A stretch of 64,000 nucleotides of DNA from Algiphilus sp965216485 (GCF_965216485.1 NZ_OZ244162.1:2108001-2172000), one strand, 5' to 3'. Shown: positions 26,367 to 35,290, counted from the stretch's first letter. The notes: a model not told the origin generated them from the letters alone. Translations and numbers: made by a program.

Positions 26367-27812
26367 ATGAGCGATTCCTACGACGTAGTGGTCATTGGCG
26401 GCGGTCCCGCTGGCTACCCCTGCGCCATCCGCGCGGCCCAGCTCGGCCTCTCGGTTGCCTGCATCGACGGCTGGCTGAATCGTGACGGCAGCCACGCCTT
26501 TGGCGGCACCTGCCTGAACGCCGGATGCATTCCGTCCAAGGCGCTGCTCGAATCCAGTGAGCTCTACCACCGCACCCAGCACGAGTTCGCCACCCACGGC
26601 ATCAACGTCGGAAAGGCGAGCTTCGACCTGGCCCAGATGCAGAAGCGCAAGAACGATATCTCGGGCCAGCTCACCGGCGGCATCCGCACCCTGTTCAAGG
26701 CCAATGGCGTCGAAGGCCTGGAAGGCACCGGCAGTCTGGCCGGCAATGGCAAGGTCCGTTTCCAGCCGCTCAAGGGCGAGGCGCGTGAACTTACGGCCAA
26801 GCACATCGTGGTCGCCACCGGTTCTTCGCCGGTGGAGCTCAAGAAGGTCGCGCCCTTCGATGGCGACCGGGTCTGCGATTCCTGGGACGCGCTAGATTTT
26901 GACAAGGTGCCAAAGAAGCTCGGCATCATCGGTGCCGGCGTCATCGGCGTCGAACTCGGAAGCGTCTGGAGCCGACTCGGTAGCGAAGTGACCATCCTCG
27001 AAGCGCTGCCGGAATTCCTGCCAGCGGTAGATGCGCAGGTCAGCAAGGATGCGCTGCGCCAGTTCGGCAAGCAGGGCCTGGACATCAAGCTCGGTGCCAA
27101 GGTCACCGGTGCCAAGGTACTCAAGTCCAAGGTCACGGTCACCTATGAGCAGAAGGACGAAAGCCACACGCTCGACGTCGACAAGCTCATCGTGGCGGTC
27201 GGTCGCGGCCCCAACACGCAGGGACTTGGTGCTGAGGAGGCCGGCCTGAAGCTGGATGAGCGCGGTTTCGTGGTGGTGGACGAGCATTACCGCACCAACC
27301 TGGACAATGTCTACGCCGTTGGCGATGTCATCGGCGGCCAGATGCTGGCCCACAAGGGCATCGAGGAAGGCGTGGTCCTGGCGGAGCAGCTCGCTGGCCA
27401 CAAGGGAGCCGCCGTCAACTACAACGCCGTGCCCTGCGTCATCTACACCAGCCCCGAGATCGCCTGGGTCGGTCTGTCCGAGAAACAGGCCAAGGAAGCG
27501 GGTTACGAGGTCAAGGTGGGGCAGGCACCCTTCGCGGCCAACGGCCGCGCCAAGGCACTGGAGATGACCAGTGGTCTGGTGCGGGTGGTATCCGATGCCG
27601 CCACCGACCGCATTCTGGGCGTCCACATGAGCGGCCCCTATGTCTCCGAACTGTTGGCCGAAGCGGTATTGGCGCTGGAGTACGGTGCCACCACCGAGGA
27701 CGTGGCCCTCACCATGCACAGCCATCCGACACTGTCGGAAACCTTCCACGAGGCGATCTTGTCTGTGGATGGTCTGGCGATTCACGCCGTCAACAAGAAG
27801 CGCAGCAAGTAG
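26367..27812 (+). CDS. lpd: Dihydrolipoyl dehydrogenase (E3)
   Basis: FAD-dependent enzyme reoxidising dihydrolipoamide in 2-oxo acid dehydrogenase complexes. The 481-residue protein has the FAD site VVIGGGPAGYPCAIRA, redox disulfide GGTCLNAGCIPSK, the NAD site GIIGAGVIGVELGSVW, the second FAD motif VYAVGDVIGG and the C-terminal base HSHPTLSETFHEA. Length fits (about 475). The preceding terminator and TATAAT box imply that it has its own promoter, which would let it serve other 2-oxo acid complexes too. The next gene starts 27 bases downstream. Confidence 0.97.
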   Translation: MSDSYDVVVIGGGPAGYPCAIRAAQLGLSVACIDGWLNRDGSHAFGGTCLNAGCIPSKALLESSELYHRTQHEFATHGINVGKASFDLAQMQKRKNDISGQLTGGIRTLFKANGVEGLEGTGSLAGNGKVRFQPLKGEARELTAKHIVVATGSSPVELKKVAPFDGDRVCDSWDALDFDKVPKKLGIIGAGVIGVELGSVWSRLGSEVTILEALPEFLPAVDAQVSKDALRQFGKQGLDIKLGAKVTGAKVLKSKVTVTYEQKDESHTLDVDKLIVAVGRGPNTQGLGAEEAGLKLDERGFVVVDEHYRTNLDNVYAVGDVIGGQMLAHKGIEEGVVLAEQLAGHKGAAVNYNAVPCVIYTSPEIAWVGLSEKQAKEAGYEVKVGQAPFAANGRAKALEMTSGLVRVVSDAATDRILGVHMSGPYVSELLAEAVLALEYGATTEDVALTMHSHPTLSETFHEAILSVDGLAIHAVNKKRSK

Positions 27813-27839
27813 TCACAACGCACACCAACAGGAGTCCTG

Positions 27840-28415
27840 ATTGTCAAGAAGATCGCTTTTGCCGCGATGCTCGGCATTGTCAGCGCCAGCGCGCAGGCCG
27901 AGACCTTTGACCTCAACGTTTCCAGCGAGGCCGTGCGCGCCGCGCTTTCGGGGCCCTTGCGCTTTGGCGAGACCAACGGGGCTCGCTACGACATCGGCTA
28001 CCTCTATTCCGACGACCGCGATGCCAGACTCAATGTCGGCCACGTCGGCCTATTGGTCAGCGGGGATGCCGGTGCGCGTTCGGCGAATGTCCATGTCGGC
28101 ATCGGCATCCGCGCCGCGGGCATCGACCAGCGCGGTGCCGAGGGCGGTGCCGTCTCGGTCGGTGGCGAATTCGATGTGCGTTTGCCGTCGATGAACCGGC
28201 TCGGCCTGGTCGGCTACGCCTTCTATGCGCCGGATGTACTGGCCTTCGGCGACATCGACACCTATCTCGACGCAGCGCTGACGGTCGACTACGAGATCAT
28301 CCGCAATGCCTCGGTATACGCGGGTTACCGCCAGGTGCGCGCCGGCATCGATGAAGTACGCGGCACGGACTTGCGCGACAACAGCCCGATCGTCGGCCTG
28401 CGTCTTCAGTTCTAG
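27840..28415 (+). CDS. YfaZ-like outer membrane protein, apparent ATT start
   Basis: Small beta-barrel-type outer membrane protein. The frame from ATT 27840 encodes about 191 residues starting with a normal signal peptide (xVKKIAFAAMLGIVSASAQA), then ETFDLNVSSEAVRAAL and strands ending in GLRLQF, a typical outer-membrane terminal strand. AGGAG lies at 27830-27834, five bases before ATT 27840. The only ATG, at 27867, has no ribosome site and would cut the signal peptide to an unlikely short form. ATT is a very rare start (known for infC and pcnB), so either that or a base change in the start codon is implied. Resemblance to YfaZ is by architecture. Confidence 0.65.
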   Translation: MVKKIAFAAMLGIVSASAQAETFDLNVSSEAVRAALSGPLRFGETNGARYDIGYLYSDDRDARLNVGHVGLLVSGDAGARSANVHVGIGIRAAGIDQRGAEGGAVSVGGEFDVRLPSMNRLGLVGYAFYAPDVLAFGDIDTYLDAALTVDYEIIRNASVYAGYRQVRAGIDEVRGTDLRDNSPIVGLRLQF

Positions 28416-28438
28416 CATCGGCGGAGACCGCAGCAACC

Positions 28439-29191
28439 ATGGCCGGACATTCCAAATGGTCCAACATCCAGCACCGCAAGAATGCGCAGGACAAGAAGCG
28501 CGGCGCGGTGTTCACCAAGCTGGTACGCGAGATCACCGTCGCCGCCCGACTCGGCGGCGGTGACCTTGAAGGCAATCCGCGGCTGCGTCTGGCGGTGGAC
28601 AAGGCACTGGCCGTATCCATGCCCAAGGACAACATCGAGCGTGCCATCAAGCGTGGCAGCGGGCAGGACGAGAGCGCCAATGTGCAGGAGATTCGCTATG
28701 AAGGCTATGCCCCGGGCGGCATTGCCATCATGGTGGACTGCATGACGGACAACCAGAATCGTACCGTCGCGGAAGTGCGGCACGCCTTTTCGAAGAACGG
28801 CGGCAATCTGGGCGAGGATGGCTCGGTGGGTTACCTGTTCTCCCGCCTGGGCGTGATCCAGATCCCGCTCGACGAGACCACCACGGAAGACGCGGTCCTA
28901 GAAGCGGCACTGGAAGCCGGAGCGGAGGATGTGGTGACCGACGACGATGGGCAAGGGGTCGAAGTACTGACCCGGCCGGAGACCTTCCAGGAAGTGCGCG
29001 CCGCCCTTGAACAGGCGGGATTCGCTGTGACCGAGGCCGACGTCACCGAACGGCCGGCGACCACCATCGAGGTGACTGGGGAGCAGGCGGAGACCGTGCT
29101 CAAGCTACTCGAACGCCTGGATGATCTGGAAGACGTCCAGAACGTCTACAGCAACGCTGTCTTCTCCGAAGACGCCCTGAGCGCGTCCTAA
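28439..29191 (+). CDS. yebC: YebC/PmpR family protein (TACO1-like)
   Basis: A 250-residue protein with the invariant start MAGHSKWSNIQHRKNAQD and the LRLAVDKALAVSMPKDNIERAIKRG block. YebC-type proteins were long listed as transcription regulators; related proteins aid translation of difficult proline stretches. In proteobacteria the gene commonly lies directly before ruvCAB, as here, where ruvC follows after 12 bases. Length and context are standard. It is most likely cytosolic and abundant. Confidence 0.95.
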   Translation: MAGHSKWSNIQHRKNAQDKKRGAVFTKLVREITVAARLGGGDLEGNPRLRLAVDKALAVSMPKDNIERAIKRGSGQDESANVQEIRYEGYAPGGIAIMVDCMTDNQNRTVAEVRHAFSKNGGNLGEDGSVGYLFSRLGVIQIPLDETTTEDAVLEAALEAGAEDVVTDDDGQGVEVLTRPETFQEVRAALEQAGFAVTEADVTERPATTIEVTGEQAETVLKLLERLDDLEDVQNVYSNAVFSEDALSAS

Positions 29192-29203
29192 GCGAGCCCG
29201 GCC

Positions 29204-29728
29204 GTGCGCATTTTGGGGGTGGACCCAGGATCGCGCGTCACGGGCTATGGCATCGTGGATGCAGATCGGCAACAGCTGCGCTGCGTGGCCGCCGGGGTCA
29301 TCCAGCCGCCTCGAGTGGAGCCCGCCGCGCGTCTGGGACACATCCACACGGCCCTGACCGCGCTCATCCTGGAACATCGTCCCACCGTGCTGGCCATCGA
29401 GCGCGTATTCATCGCCAAGAATGCCGCCAGTGCCTTGATGCTGGGCCAGGCGCGGGGCGTGATACTGGCCTGCGCCGGCACGGCCGACATGGCGGTTTCC
29501 GAGTACAGCGCCTCCCAGATCAAGCAAGGGGTAGTGGGCAATGGCCGCGCCCGGAAGGAGCAGGTTCAGCACATGGTGGGCATACTCTTGGCGATGGATC
29601 TGAGCGCCCACGAACACGATACCACCGACGCGCTGGCCGCGGCCATCTGCCATGCCCACGGTCACCGTGTAGCAGCGCAGACCGGTCTACCTGCTGGAGC
29701 GCGCTGGTCACGGGCACGCCGCCGATGA
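29204..29728 (+). CDS. ruvC: Crossover junction endodeoxyribonuclease RuvC
   Basis: Holliday junction resolvase, 174 residues. Catalytic acidic residues are visible in GVDPGSRVTGYG (Asp7), LAIERVF and HEHDTTDALA. The start is GTG 29204 (first residues MRILGVDPG). ruvC overlaps ruvA by ATGA, so the three ruv genes are translated from one message. C-terminal residues after 160 are basic and variable. Confidence 0.96.
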   Translation: MRILGVDPGSRVTGYGIVDADRQQLRCVAAGVIQPPRVEPAARLGHIHTALTALILEHRPTVLAIERVFIAKNAASALMLGQARGVILACAGTADMAVSEYSASQIKQGVVGNGRARKEQVQHMVGILLAMDLSAHEHDTTDALAAAICHAHGHRVAAQTGLPAGARWSRARRR

Positions 29729-30330
29729 TTGGTCGACTGTCCGGACTTCTTGCCTCCAAGCAACCGCCATGGTTACTGGTGGATGTGGGTGGCGTCGGCT
29801 ACGAGGTCGAGGCCCCGCTGTCCACCATCTTTCAGCTCGGCGAGTGCGGCAGCGAGGTCGTGCTGCACATTCATATGGTGGTACGCGAAGACGCCCAATT
29901 GCTCTACGGCTTTGCCACCGAAGCCGAACGGCGCCTGTTCCGCAATCTGATCCGCGCCAGTGGCGTCGGCCCCAAGCTGGCGCTCACCATCCTTTCCGGC
30001 CTGGGGGCAGAGGATTTCTGGCGCGCGGTCCGCGAGGACGATACTGCGGTCCTCATCAAGCTGCCCGGCGTCGGCCGCAAGACCGCCGAACGCCTGCTGG
30101 TGGAAATGCGCGATCGCGCTGAAGCCGAGGGCATGAACCTGGCCGCCACGGCGGGCACCGCCAGCGCCGCGAACCTCGGCGTACACAGCGCCCAGGATGA
30201 GGCCCGGGCCGCCTTGCTCGCGCTCGGCTACAAGCCCTCCGAAGCCGACAAGCTGGTCGATGCGGTACATCAGGACGGCATGGAAGCCGATGCCCTGCTG
30301 CGTGCGGCCCTGCGGAGAGCGGTGCGATGA
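29725..30330 (+). CDS. ruvA: Holliday junction branch migration protein RuvA
   Basis: Tetrameric junction-binding protein, 201 residues: N-terminal OB-fold domain (MIGRLSGLLASKQPPWLLVDVGGVGYEVE), tandem helix-hairpin-helix motifs (ASGVGPKLALTILSGLG and LPGVGRKTAERLLVEM) and C-terminal RuvB-binding domain (DEARAALLALGYKPSEADKLV). Overlaps ruvC and ruvB by ATGA at both ends. Confidence 0.96.
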   Translation: MIGRLSGLLASKQPPWLLVDVGGVGYEVEAPLSTIFQLGECGSEVVLHIHMVVREDAQLLYGFATEAERRLFRNLIRASGVGPKLALTILSGLGAEDFWRAVREDDTAVLIKLPGVGRKTAERLLVEMRDRAEAEGMNLAATAGTASAANLGVHSAQDEARAALLALGYKPSEADKLVDAVHQDGMEADALLRAALRRAVR

Positions 30331-31358
30331 GCGATCAGCGTCTGGTTGGCGCCGCCGCCGCGGGCGACGAGCAGAATGCCGATGCGCGCATTCGCCCGCG
30401 ACGCTTCCGGGACTACGTGGGTCAGCCCGCGGTCCGCGAGCAGATGTCGCTGTTCGTGGACGCGGCCCGCGCGCGTGCGGAAGCCCTCGACCATGTGCTG
30501 ATCTTCGGTCCACCCGGGCTCGGCAAGACCACCCTGGCGCATATCCTCGCCGAGGAGATGGGCGTTCAGCTCCGTCAGACCTCCGGCCCCGTGCTCGAAA
30601 AGCCCGGCGATCTTGCCGCGCTGCTGACCAACCTCGAACCCAACGACATCCTCTTTGTCGACGAGATACACCGCCTCAGCCCGCTGGTGGAAGAGGTGCT
30701 GTATCCGGCCATGGAGGACTGCCAGCTCGACATCATGATCGGGGAGGGGCCGGCTGCGCGTTCCATCCGCCTCGATCTGCCGCCTTTCACGCTGGTTGGC
30801 GCCACCACGCGCGCCGGCAGCCTGACCAGCCCGCTGCGCGACCGCTTCGGTATCGTGCAACGGCTGGAGTTCTACTCAGTGGAGGAGTTGTGCGGCATCG
30901 TCACCCGCGCCGCCGGCATCCTCCATGTCGCCATCAATCCCGAGGGGGCAGAGCAGATCGCGCGTCGCGCGCGCGGCACGCCACGAATCGCCAATCGATT
31001 GCTCCGGCGCGTTCGCGACTACGCGCAGGTCCGGGCCAGCGGACACATCGACGCGGACACTGCGCGGGCGGCGCTCGATATGCTCGACGTCGACGCCAAT
31101 GGCCTGGATGTGCTCGACCGACGGCTGCTGCAGACCCTGATCGAGCGTTACGGCGGCGGGCCGGCAGGCATCGACGCGCTGGCTGCCGCCATCGGCGAGT
31201 CGCGCGATACGCTGGAGGACGTCATCGAGCCCTTCCTGGTGCAGAAAGGCTATCTGTTGCGCACGCCCCGCGGCCGCGTCGCCGGCGCTCCGGCCTGGCA
31301 GCAGATGGGCCTCACGCCCCCCGCGCAACCGGGCTCCGAATCCCTGTTCGACGCCTAG
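30327..31358 (+). CDS. ruvB: Holliday junction branch migration helicase RuvB
   Basis: AAA+ motor that drives branch migration with RuvA. The 343 residues show Walker A GPPGLGKTT, Walker B LFVDEIHRL, sensor 1 GATTRAG, the arginine finger in PLRDRFG, and a C-terminal winged helix (FLVQKGYLLRTPRGRVA). Length fits. The next gene, ybgC, is 12 bases downstream, so DNA repair and Tol-Pal genes appear to share transcripts. Confidence 0.97.
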   Translation: MSDQRLVGAAAAGDEQNADARIRPRRFRDYVGQPAVREQMSLFVDAARARAEALDHVLIFGPPGLGKTTLAHILAEEMGVQLRQTSGPVLEKPGDLAALLTNLEPNDILFVDEIHRLSPLVEEVLYPAMEDCQLDIMIGEGPAARSIRLDLPPFTLVGATTRAGSLTSPLRDRFGIVQRLEFYSVEELCGIVTRAAGILHVAINPEGAEQIARRARGTPRIANRLLRRVRDYAQVRASGHIDADTARAALDMLDVDANGLDVLDRRLLQTLIERYGGGPAGIDALAAAIGESRDTLEDVIEPFLVQKGYLLRTPRGRVAGAPAWQQMGLTPPAQPGSESLFDA

Positions 31359-31370
31359 CGACCCGCCGAT

Positions 31371-31808
31371 ATGCACGACGCCCCTTCAGCCGCCGGCCTT
31401 GACCAGTCCATCCACCCCATTCGCGTCTATTACGAAGACACGGATGCCAGCGGCGTCGCCTACCATGGCAGCTATGTGCGCTGGATGGAACGCGGCCGTA
31501 CCGAGTGGCTGCGTGCCAAGGGCGGCTCGCAGGCCTTGTTCATGATCGGTCAAGGTGTTGCCTTTACGCTGTCGCGCCTTGAGATGCGCTTCGTGTCCCC
31601 CGCGCGGCTCGACGATGCCCTCGAAGTGGTGACCACCGTCGAGCGCTTCGGTCGCGCCAGCATTGATTTTCGGCAGGAAGTGCGTCGACAGGACAGTGCG
31701 CAGATTCTGGTACGGGCCACCGCCCGTGTCGGCTGCGTGGATCAGCAGAGTTTTCGCCCGGCGCCATTGCCTTCATCCATTGCTCCACCAAGGAAACCCC
31801 ACGCATGA
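31371..31808 (+). CDS. ybgC: Tol-Pal associated acyl-CoA thioesterase YbgC
   Basis: A 145-residue hotdog-fold thioesterase. The active-site motif YYEDTDASGVAYHGSYVRWM carries the catalytic Asp and is diagnostic of the YbgC/4HBT family. It acts at the inner face of the cytoplasmic membrane and is thought to affect phospholipid acyl turnover. It overlaps tolQ by ATGA and is the first gene of the standard ybgC-tolQRAB-pal-cpoB block. Confidence 0.94.
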   Translation: MHDAPSAAGLDQSIHPIRVYYEDTDASGVAYHGSYVRWMERGRTEWLRAKGGSQALFMIGQGVAFTLSRLEMRFVSPARLDDALEVVTTVERFGRASIDFRQEVRRQDSAQILVRATARVGCVDQQSFRPAPLPSSIAPPRKPHA

Positions 31809-32485
31809 GCGAAAAGATGTCCATAGTCGGCCTGATCGGCCAGGCCAGCCTTCTGGTCCAGATTGTGATGGCGTTGCTGCTGCTGGCGTCGGTGCTGTCC
31901 TGGGCGCTCATCCTCTCCAAGCGGGCGACCATTGCCAAAAGCGCGCGCGCCTCGGACAAATTCGAGGATCGCTTCTGGTCCGGCGGCAATCTCTCCGATT
32001 TGCACGCCTCCATCGCCCATGACAAGCAGCCCATCGGTCTGGTCGCGCTGTTCCAGCATGGCTATGACGCCTTCCTGCGCACCCGCGAAAGCAAGGGCGC
32101 GGATGTGGAGGACGTCATCACCAGCACCCATCGGGCATTGCGCGTCAGTCATGCCCGCGAAACCGAGCGCCTGGAATCCGGTCTGGCCATGCTCGCCACC
32201 ATTGGCTCGGTCAGCCCCTATGTCGGCCTGTTCGGCACGGTGTGGGGCATCATGAATGCGTTCATTGCCATCGGGCAGGTCCAGCAGGCCACCGTCGCCA
32301 TGGTCGCCCCCGGCATTGCCGAGGCGCTCATCGCGACCGCCATGGGCCTTTTCGCGGCCATTCCGGCCGTGGTCGCCTACAACCTGTTCACCAACCGACT
32401 GGCGCAGCTCGATCAGCGCTACCGCACCTTTGCGGATGAGTTCGCCGGCATTCTCGAGCGTGGCCTGCGGCACGAGAGCGCGTAA
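31805..32485 (+). CDS. tolQ: Tol-Pal system proton channel subunit TolQ
   Basis: Inner-membrane protein (226 residues) of the TolQR motor. Three membrane helices: about 15-37 (ASLLVQIVMALLLLASVLSW), 135-160 (SVSPYVGLFGTVWGIMNAF) and 170-195 (IAEALIATAMGLFAAIPAVV). The conserved threonines in GTVWG and IATAMG line the proton path. It uses the proton motive force, with TolR, to drive TolA during outer-membrane constriction. Overlaps ybgC and tolR. Confidence 0.96.
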   Translation: MSEKMSIVGLIGQASLLVQIVMALLLLASVLSWALILSKRATIAKSARASDKFEDRFWSGGNLSDLHASIAHDKQPIGLVALFQHGYDAFLRTRESKGADVEDVITSTHRALRVSHARETERLESGLAMLATIGSVSPYVGLFGTVWGIMNAFIAIGQVQQATVAMVAPGIAEALIATAMGLFAAIPAVVAYNLFTNRLAQLDQRYRTFADEFAGILERGLRHESA

Positions 32486-32928
32486 TGAAAGAGGCGCCCA
32501 TTCTCCAGACCGGCTCGCGCCGCAAACTGGCCCACGAGATGAACGTGGTGCCCTATATCGACGTCATGCTCGTGCTGCTCATCATTTTCATGGTGACAGC
32601 ACCACTGCTGAGCCCGGGCATCGAAGTGCAGCTTCCGGAGGTCGGCGGCGAGCCGATGTCGCAGGAGGACAACGAACCGGTCACGCTCTACGTCAACCGC
32701 AACGGCCAGTACTTCCTCGACATAGGCGAAAACCAGGACCAGGCCTTGAGCGACGCGGAAGTGGAGCAGCGCGTGGCCGCGGTCATGCGCAATCAGCCGC
32801 AGCGCATGGTGCTGGTGCGTGCCGATGCCAAGGTGCCCTATGAGGCCGTGGCGCGCGGCGGCGTGCTGCTGCAGGCCGCCGGCGCGCAGCGCATCGGCTT
32901 CGTCACTGATCCGGAATCGCGACGCTGA
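32485..32928 (+). CDS. tolR: Tol-Pal system protein TolR
   Basis: A 147-residue protein with one membrane helix carrying the essential Asp (VVPYIDVMLVLLIIFMVTAP) and a periplasmic domain that can bind peptidoglycan. It pairs with TolQ as stator. Start and stop overlap tolQ and tolA by single bases, which suggests tight translational coupling. Compare the distant TolR/ExbD-like protein at 50142-50750, whose periplasmic part is of another type. Confidence 0.95.
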   Translation: MKEAPILQTGSRRKLAHEMNVVPYIDVMLVLLIIFMVTAPLLSPGIEVQLPEVGGEPMSQEDNEPVTLYVNRNGQYFLDIGENQDQALSDAEVEQRVAAVMRNQPQRMVLVRADAKVPYEAVARGGVLLQAAGAQRIGFVTDPESRR

Positions 32929-33917
32929 TGCCGCAGCGGCGCTACATCGTCGCAGCCTTTCTGCTGCATGTCGCAGTGGGCCTGCTCAGCCTGCTGTCGA
33001 CCACACTTGGGCAGAAGCAGGTGCAGAAGCCGCAGGTCATTGAGGCCGTCATGCTGGATCCGACGCCTGCCGAGGTCGAGGCCGAGCGCGTGGCCCGCGA
33101 GCAGGCTGAGGCTGAGCAGCAGCGCCAGCAGGAAATCGAGCGCCAGCGCCGACTTGAGGAAGAAGCCCGCGAACGCGCGGAGGCGGAACGGCAGCGCCGA
33201 CAGGAAGCTGAGCGCGAACGGCAGGAAGAAGCCAAGCGGCAGGCAGAGGCTGAGCGCAAGCGTCAGGAAGAGGCCAAGCGGCAAGCGGAGGAGGAGCGCA
33301 AGCGCCAGGAAATCGCGCGCCAGAAGGCGGAGGAAGAGCGCAAGCGCAAGGAAGCCGAAGCCCAGCGCAAGGCCGAAGAGGAACGCAAGCGTCAGGAGGA
33401 AGAAGCCCGACGCAAGGCCGAGGAAGAGCGCAAGCGCAAGGAAGAGGAAGCCCGTCGCAAGGCCGAAGAGGAGCGCAAGCGTCAGGAGGAAGAAGCCCGA
33501 CGCAAGGCCGAGGAGGAACGCAAGCGCAAGGAAGCGGAAGCGCGTCGACGCGCTGAAGAGGAGCGCCGCCGTCAGGAAGCCGAGGCCCGGGCGAGAGCCC
33601 TGCAGGAACAGCTCGAAGCCGAGGAGCGCGGTCGCGTGCTGAACCAATGGGGTGCCCAGCTTCCGGCCCATATCGAGCGCTATTGGCGGCGTCCACCCGG
33701 TCTGTCCAGCAATCAGGTGCTGACCGCCAAGGTCTTCGTCCGGGTGTTGCCCAACGGGGAAGTCGTCGCCATCCGGATCACCGAGAGCTCGGGCAATACG
33801 CTCTTCGACCGCTCGGTCGAGCGTGCGGTTGAAACCTCATCGCCCCTGCCGTTGCCTTCTGATGGGCGTCCGCCTTCGGACGGCATCATCATCACTTTTG
33901 AGGAACCCAAACGATGA
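32928..33917 (+). CDS. tolA: Tol-Pal system protein TolA
   Basis: A 329-residue protein spanning the periplasm. Domain I is the membrane anchor (about 6-27, with the AFLLHVAVGLL version of the SxxLH motif); domain II is a charged helix (about 50-225) made of Lys/Arg/Glu-rich repeats; domain III (about 230-329) is the globular C-terminal domain that contacts TolB and Pal (VFVRVLPNGEVVAIRITESSGN). Domain II is coded by near-identical 45/90-bp repeats. The protein is shorter than E. coli TolA (421) mainly in domain II. Confidence 0.93.
   Translation: MPQRRYIVAAFLLHVAVGLLSLLSTTLGQKQVQKPQVIEAVMLDPTPAEVEAERVAREQAEAEQQRQQEIERQRRLEEEARERAEAERQRRQEAERERQEEAKRQAEAERKRQEEAKRQAEEERKRQEIARQKAEEERKRKEAEAQRKAEEERKRQEEEARRKAEEERKRKEEEARRKAEEERKRQEEEARRKAEEERKRKEAEARRRAEEERRRQEAEARARALQEQLEAEERGRVLNQWGAQLPAHIERYWRRPPGLSSNQVLTAKVFVRVLPNGEVVAIRITESSGNTLFDRSVERAVETSSPLPLPSDGRPPSDGIIITFEEPKR
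33391..33570 (+). repeat. 90-bp tandem repeat within tolA
   Basis: 33391-33480 and 33481-33570 are near copies; the first 30 bases are identical. Each 90-bp unit is two 45-bp modules coding for a 15-residue helix unit (RKAEEERKRQEEEAR and a K-for-Q variant). Being in multiples of three, gain or loss of units would change the length of the TolA rod without a frameshift. Confidence 0.85.
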
Positions 33918-35248
33918 CGCACTCCACCGGAGCCCGTACTGCAAGCCGGAGCAGCAGATGGTCGCGTTGCCTGCTGTCGATGAGCCTGATGGCGATGGCT
34001 GTGTTCGCCAACGTCGGCTACGCCCAGCTGGAGATCACCGTCCGTGGCGGCACCGAGCGTGCCATTCCGATCGCCGTCGTTCCGCTACAGGGCAATACCG
34101 CCGGTGACCCGGTCGATGTATCGCGCATCATCTCCAACAATCTGGAGCGCAGTGGACTGTTCGACCCACTGCCGCGCGAGGACATGCTGGAAAAGCCGGC
34201 CACGCCGGAGGATCTGAGCCTGCGCAACTGGCGGACCCTGGGCGTGGAATATGTCGTCTTCGGCCAGTTGCGCGCCAACAACGTGGTGCGCTTCCACCTG
34301 GTCGATGTCTTTAAGGGCGAACGGCTCATGGCCTACGACATGCCGGCGCCGCGGCAGGTCGAGCAGTTGCGCTATACCGCGCATGACGTCTCCGATCTGG
34401 TATTCGAGGGCATTACCGGCAACAAGGGCGTATTCAATACCCGCATTGCCTACGTCACCTCGACCGGGGCGGGGGACAACCAACGCTTCAAGCTCACGGT
34501 CGCCGACGCCGATGGCTACAACCCACGCGTTCTGGTGCGCTCCGACGAACCCATCATGTCGCCCGCCTGGTCGCCCGATGCGCGCAGCCTGGCCTACGTT
34601 GGCTACGAGAACGGGCGGTCCGCGATCTATACCATCGACGTATCCTCCGGCAATCGCAGGAAAGTCATCTCCGAGCCCGGCATCAACGGTTCGCCAGCGT
34701 GGTCACCGGATGGCCAGAAGCTTGCCATCACGCTGTCCTACGAGGAGAACCCGGACATCTACGTCCTCAACCTCAATAGCGGGCGCAAGGAACGCTTGAC
34801 CAATCACTGGGGCATCGATACTGAAGCCGCCTGGTCACCGGATGGCGAGCGCATTGTATTTACTTCGGATCGCGGCGGTTCGCCCCAGATCTACCGAATG
34901 TCCGCCTCCGGCGGCTCGCCCCAGCGACTGACCTTCGATGGCCGCCAGAATCTGCGCGCCAGCTATGCCCCCAATGGCGAAAAGCTCGTGCTGGTGCACC
35001 AAAGCGACCGCGGCTACCAGATCGCGCTCTACGATCTCAAGCGCGACGCCATCCTGCCGCTGACCGACGGACGACTGGACGAAAGCCCGTCCTTTGCGCC
35101 CAACGGACAGCTCGTCATCTACGCCACCAACGGTGCCAGTGGCACCGAGCTGGCGACCGTGACAGTCGATGCCAGAGTGCGTCAGAATCTTCGCCAAGCC
35201 GGGAATGTCCGCGAGCCCGTTTGGTCTCCTTTTCTCAACGCACGCTGA
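33914..35248 (+). CDS. tolB: Tol-Pal system periplasmic protein TolB
   Basis: Periplasmic partner of Pal, 444 residues: signal peptide (about 1-38, ending VFANVGYAQ, an unusually long n-region with many Arg/Ser), N-terminal domain (LEITVRGGTERAIPIAVVP) and six-bladed beta-propeller with repeated SPAWSPDA, SPAWSPDG, EAAWSPDG and SPSFAPNG blade motifs. It overlaps tolA by ATGA. A hairpin with a T run is built into its end. Confidence 0.95.
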   Translation: MTHSTGARTASRSSRWSRCLLSMSLMAMAVFANVGYAQLEITVRGGTERAIPIAVVPLQGNTAGDPVDVSRIISNNLERSGLFDPLPREDMLEKPATPEDLSLRNWRTLGVEYVVFGQLRANNVVRFHLVDVFKGERLMAYDMPAPRQVEQLRYTAHDVSDLVFEGITGNKGVFNTRIAYVTSTGAGDNQRFKLTVADADGYNPRVLVRSDEPIMSPAWSPDARSLAYVGYENGRSAIYTIDVSSGNRRKVISEPGINGSPAWSPDGQKLAITLSYEENPDIYVLNLNSGRKERLTNHWGIDTEAAWSPDGERIVFTSDRGGSPQIYRMSASGGSPQRLTFDGRQNLRASYAPNGEKLVLVHQSDRGYQIALYDLKRDAILPLTDGRLDESPSFAPNGQLVIYATNGASGTELATVTVDARVRQNLRQAGNVREPVWSPFLNAR

Positions 35249-35264
35249 TTCCAGCGTGCCTTTT
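35240..35264 (+). terminator. Hairpin terminator overlapping the tolB stop codon
   Basis: GCACGCT, loop GATTCC and AGCGTGC form a 7-bp stem followed by CTTTT. It includes the TGA of tolB (35246-35248), 27 bases before the pal start, so pal levels may be set apart from tolQRAB. Confidence 0.65.
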
Positions 35265-35290
35265 CCACCCTCACCTTACTAGGTGCCGTC

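Noticed and set aside
33391..33570. Regular repeats that might be a CRISPR array
   Set aside because: The repeats are contiguous without spacers and code in frame for the TolA helix.
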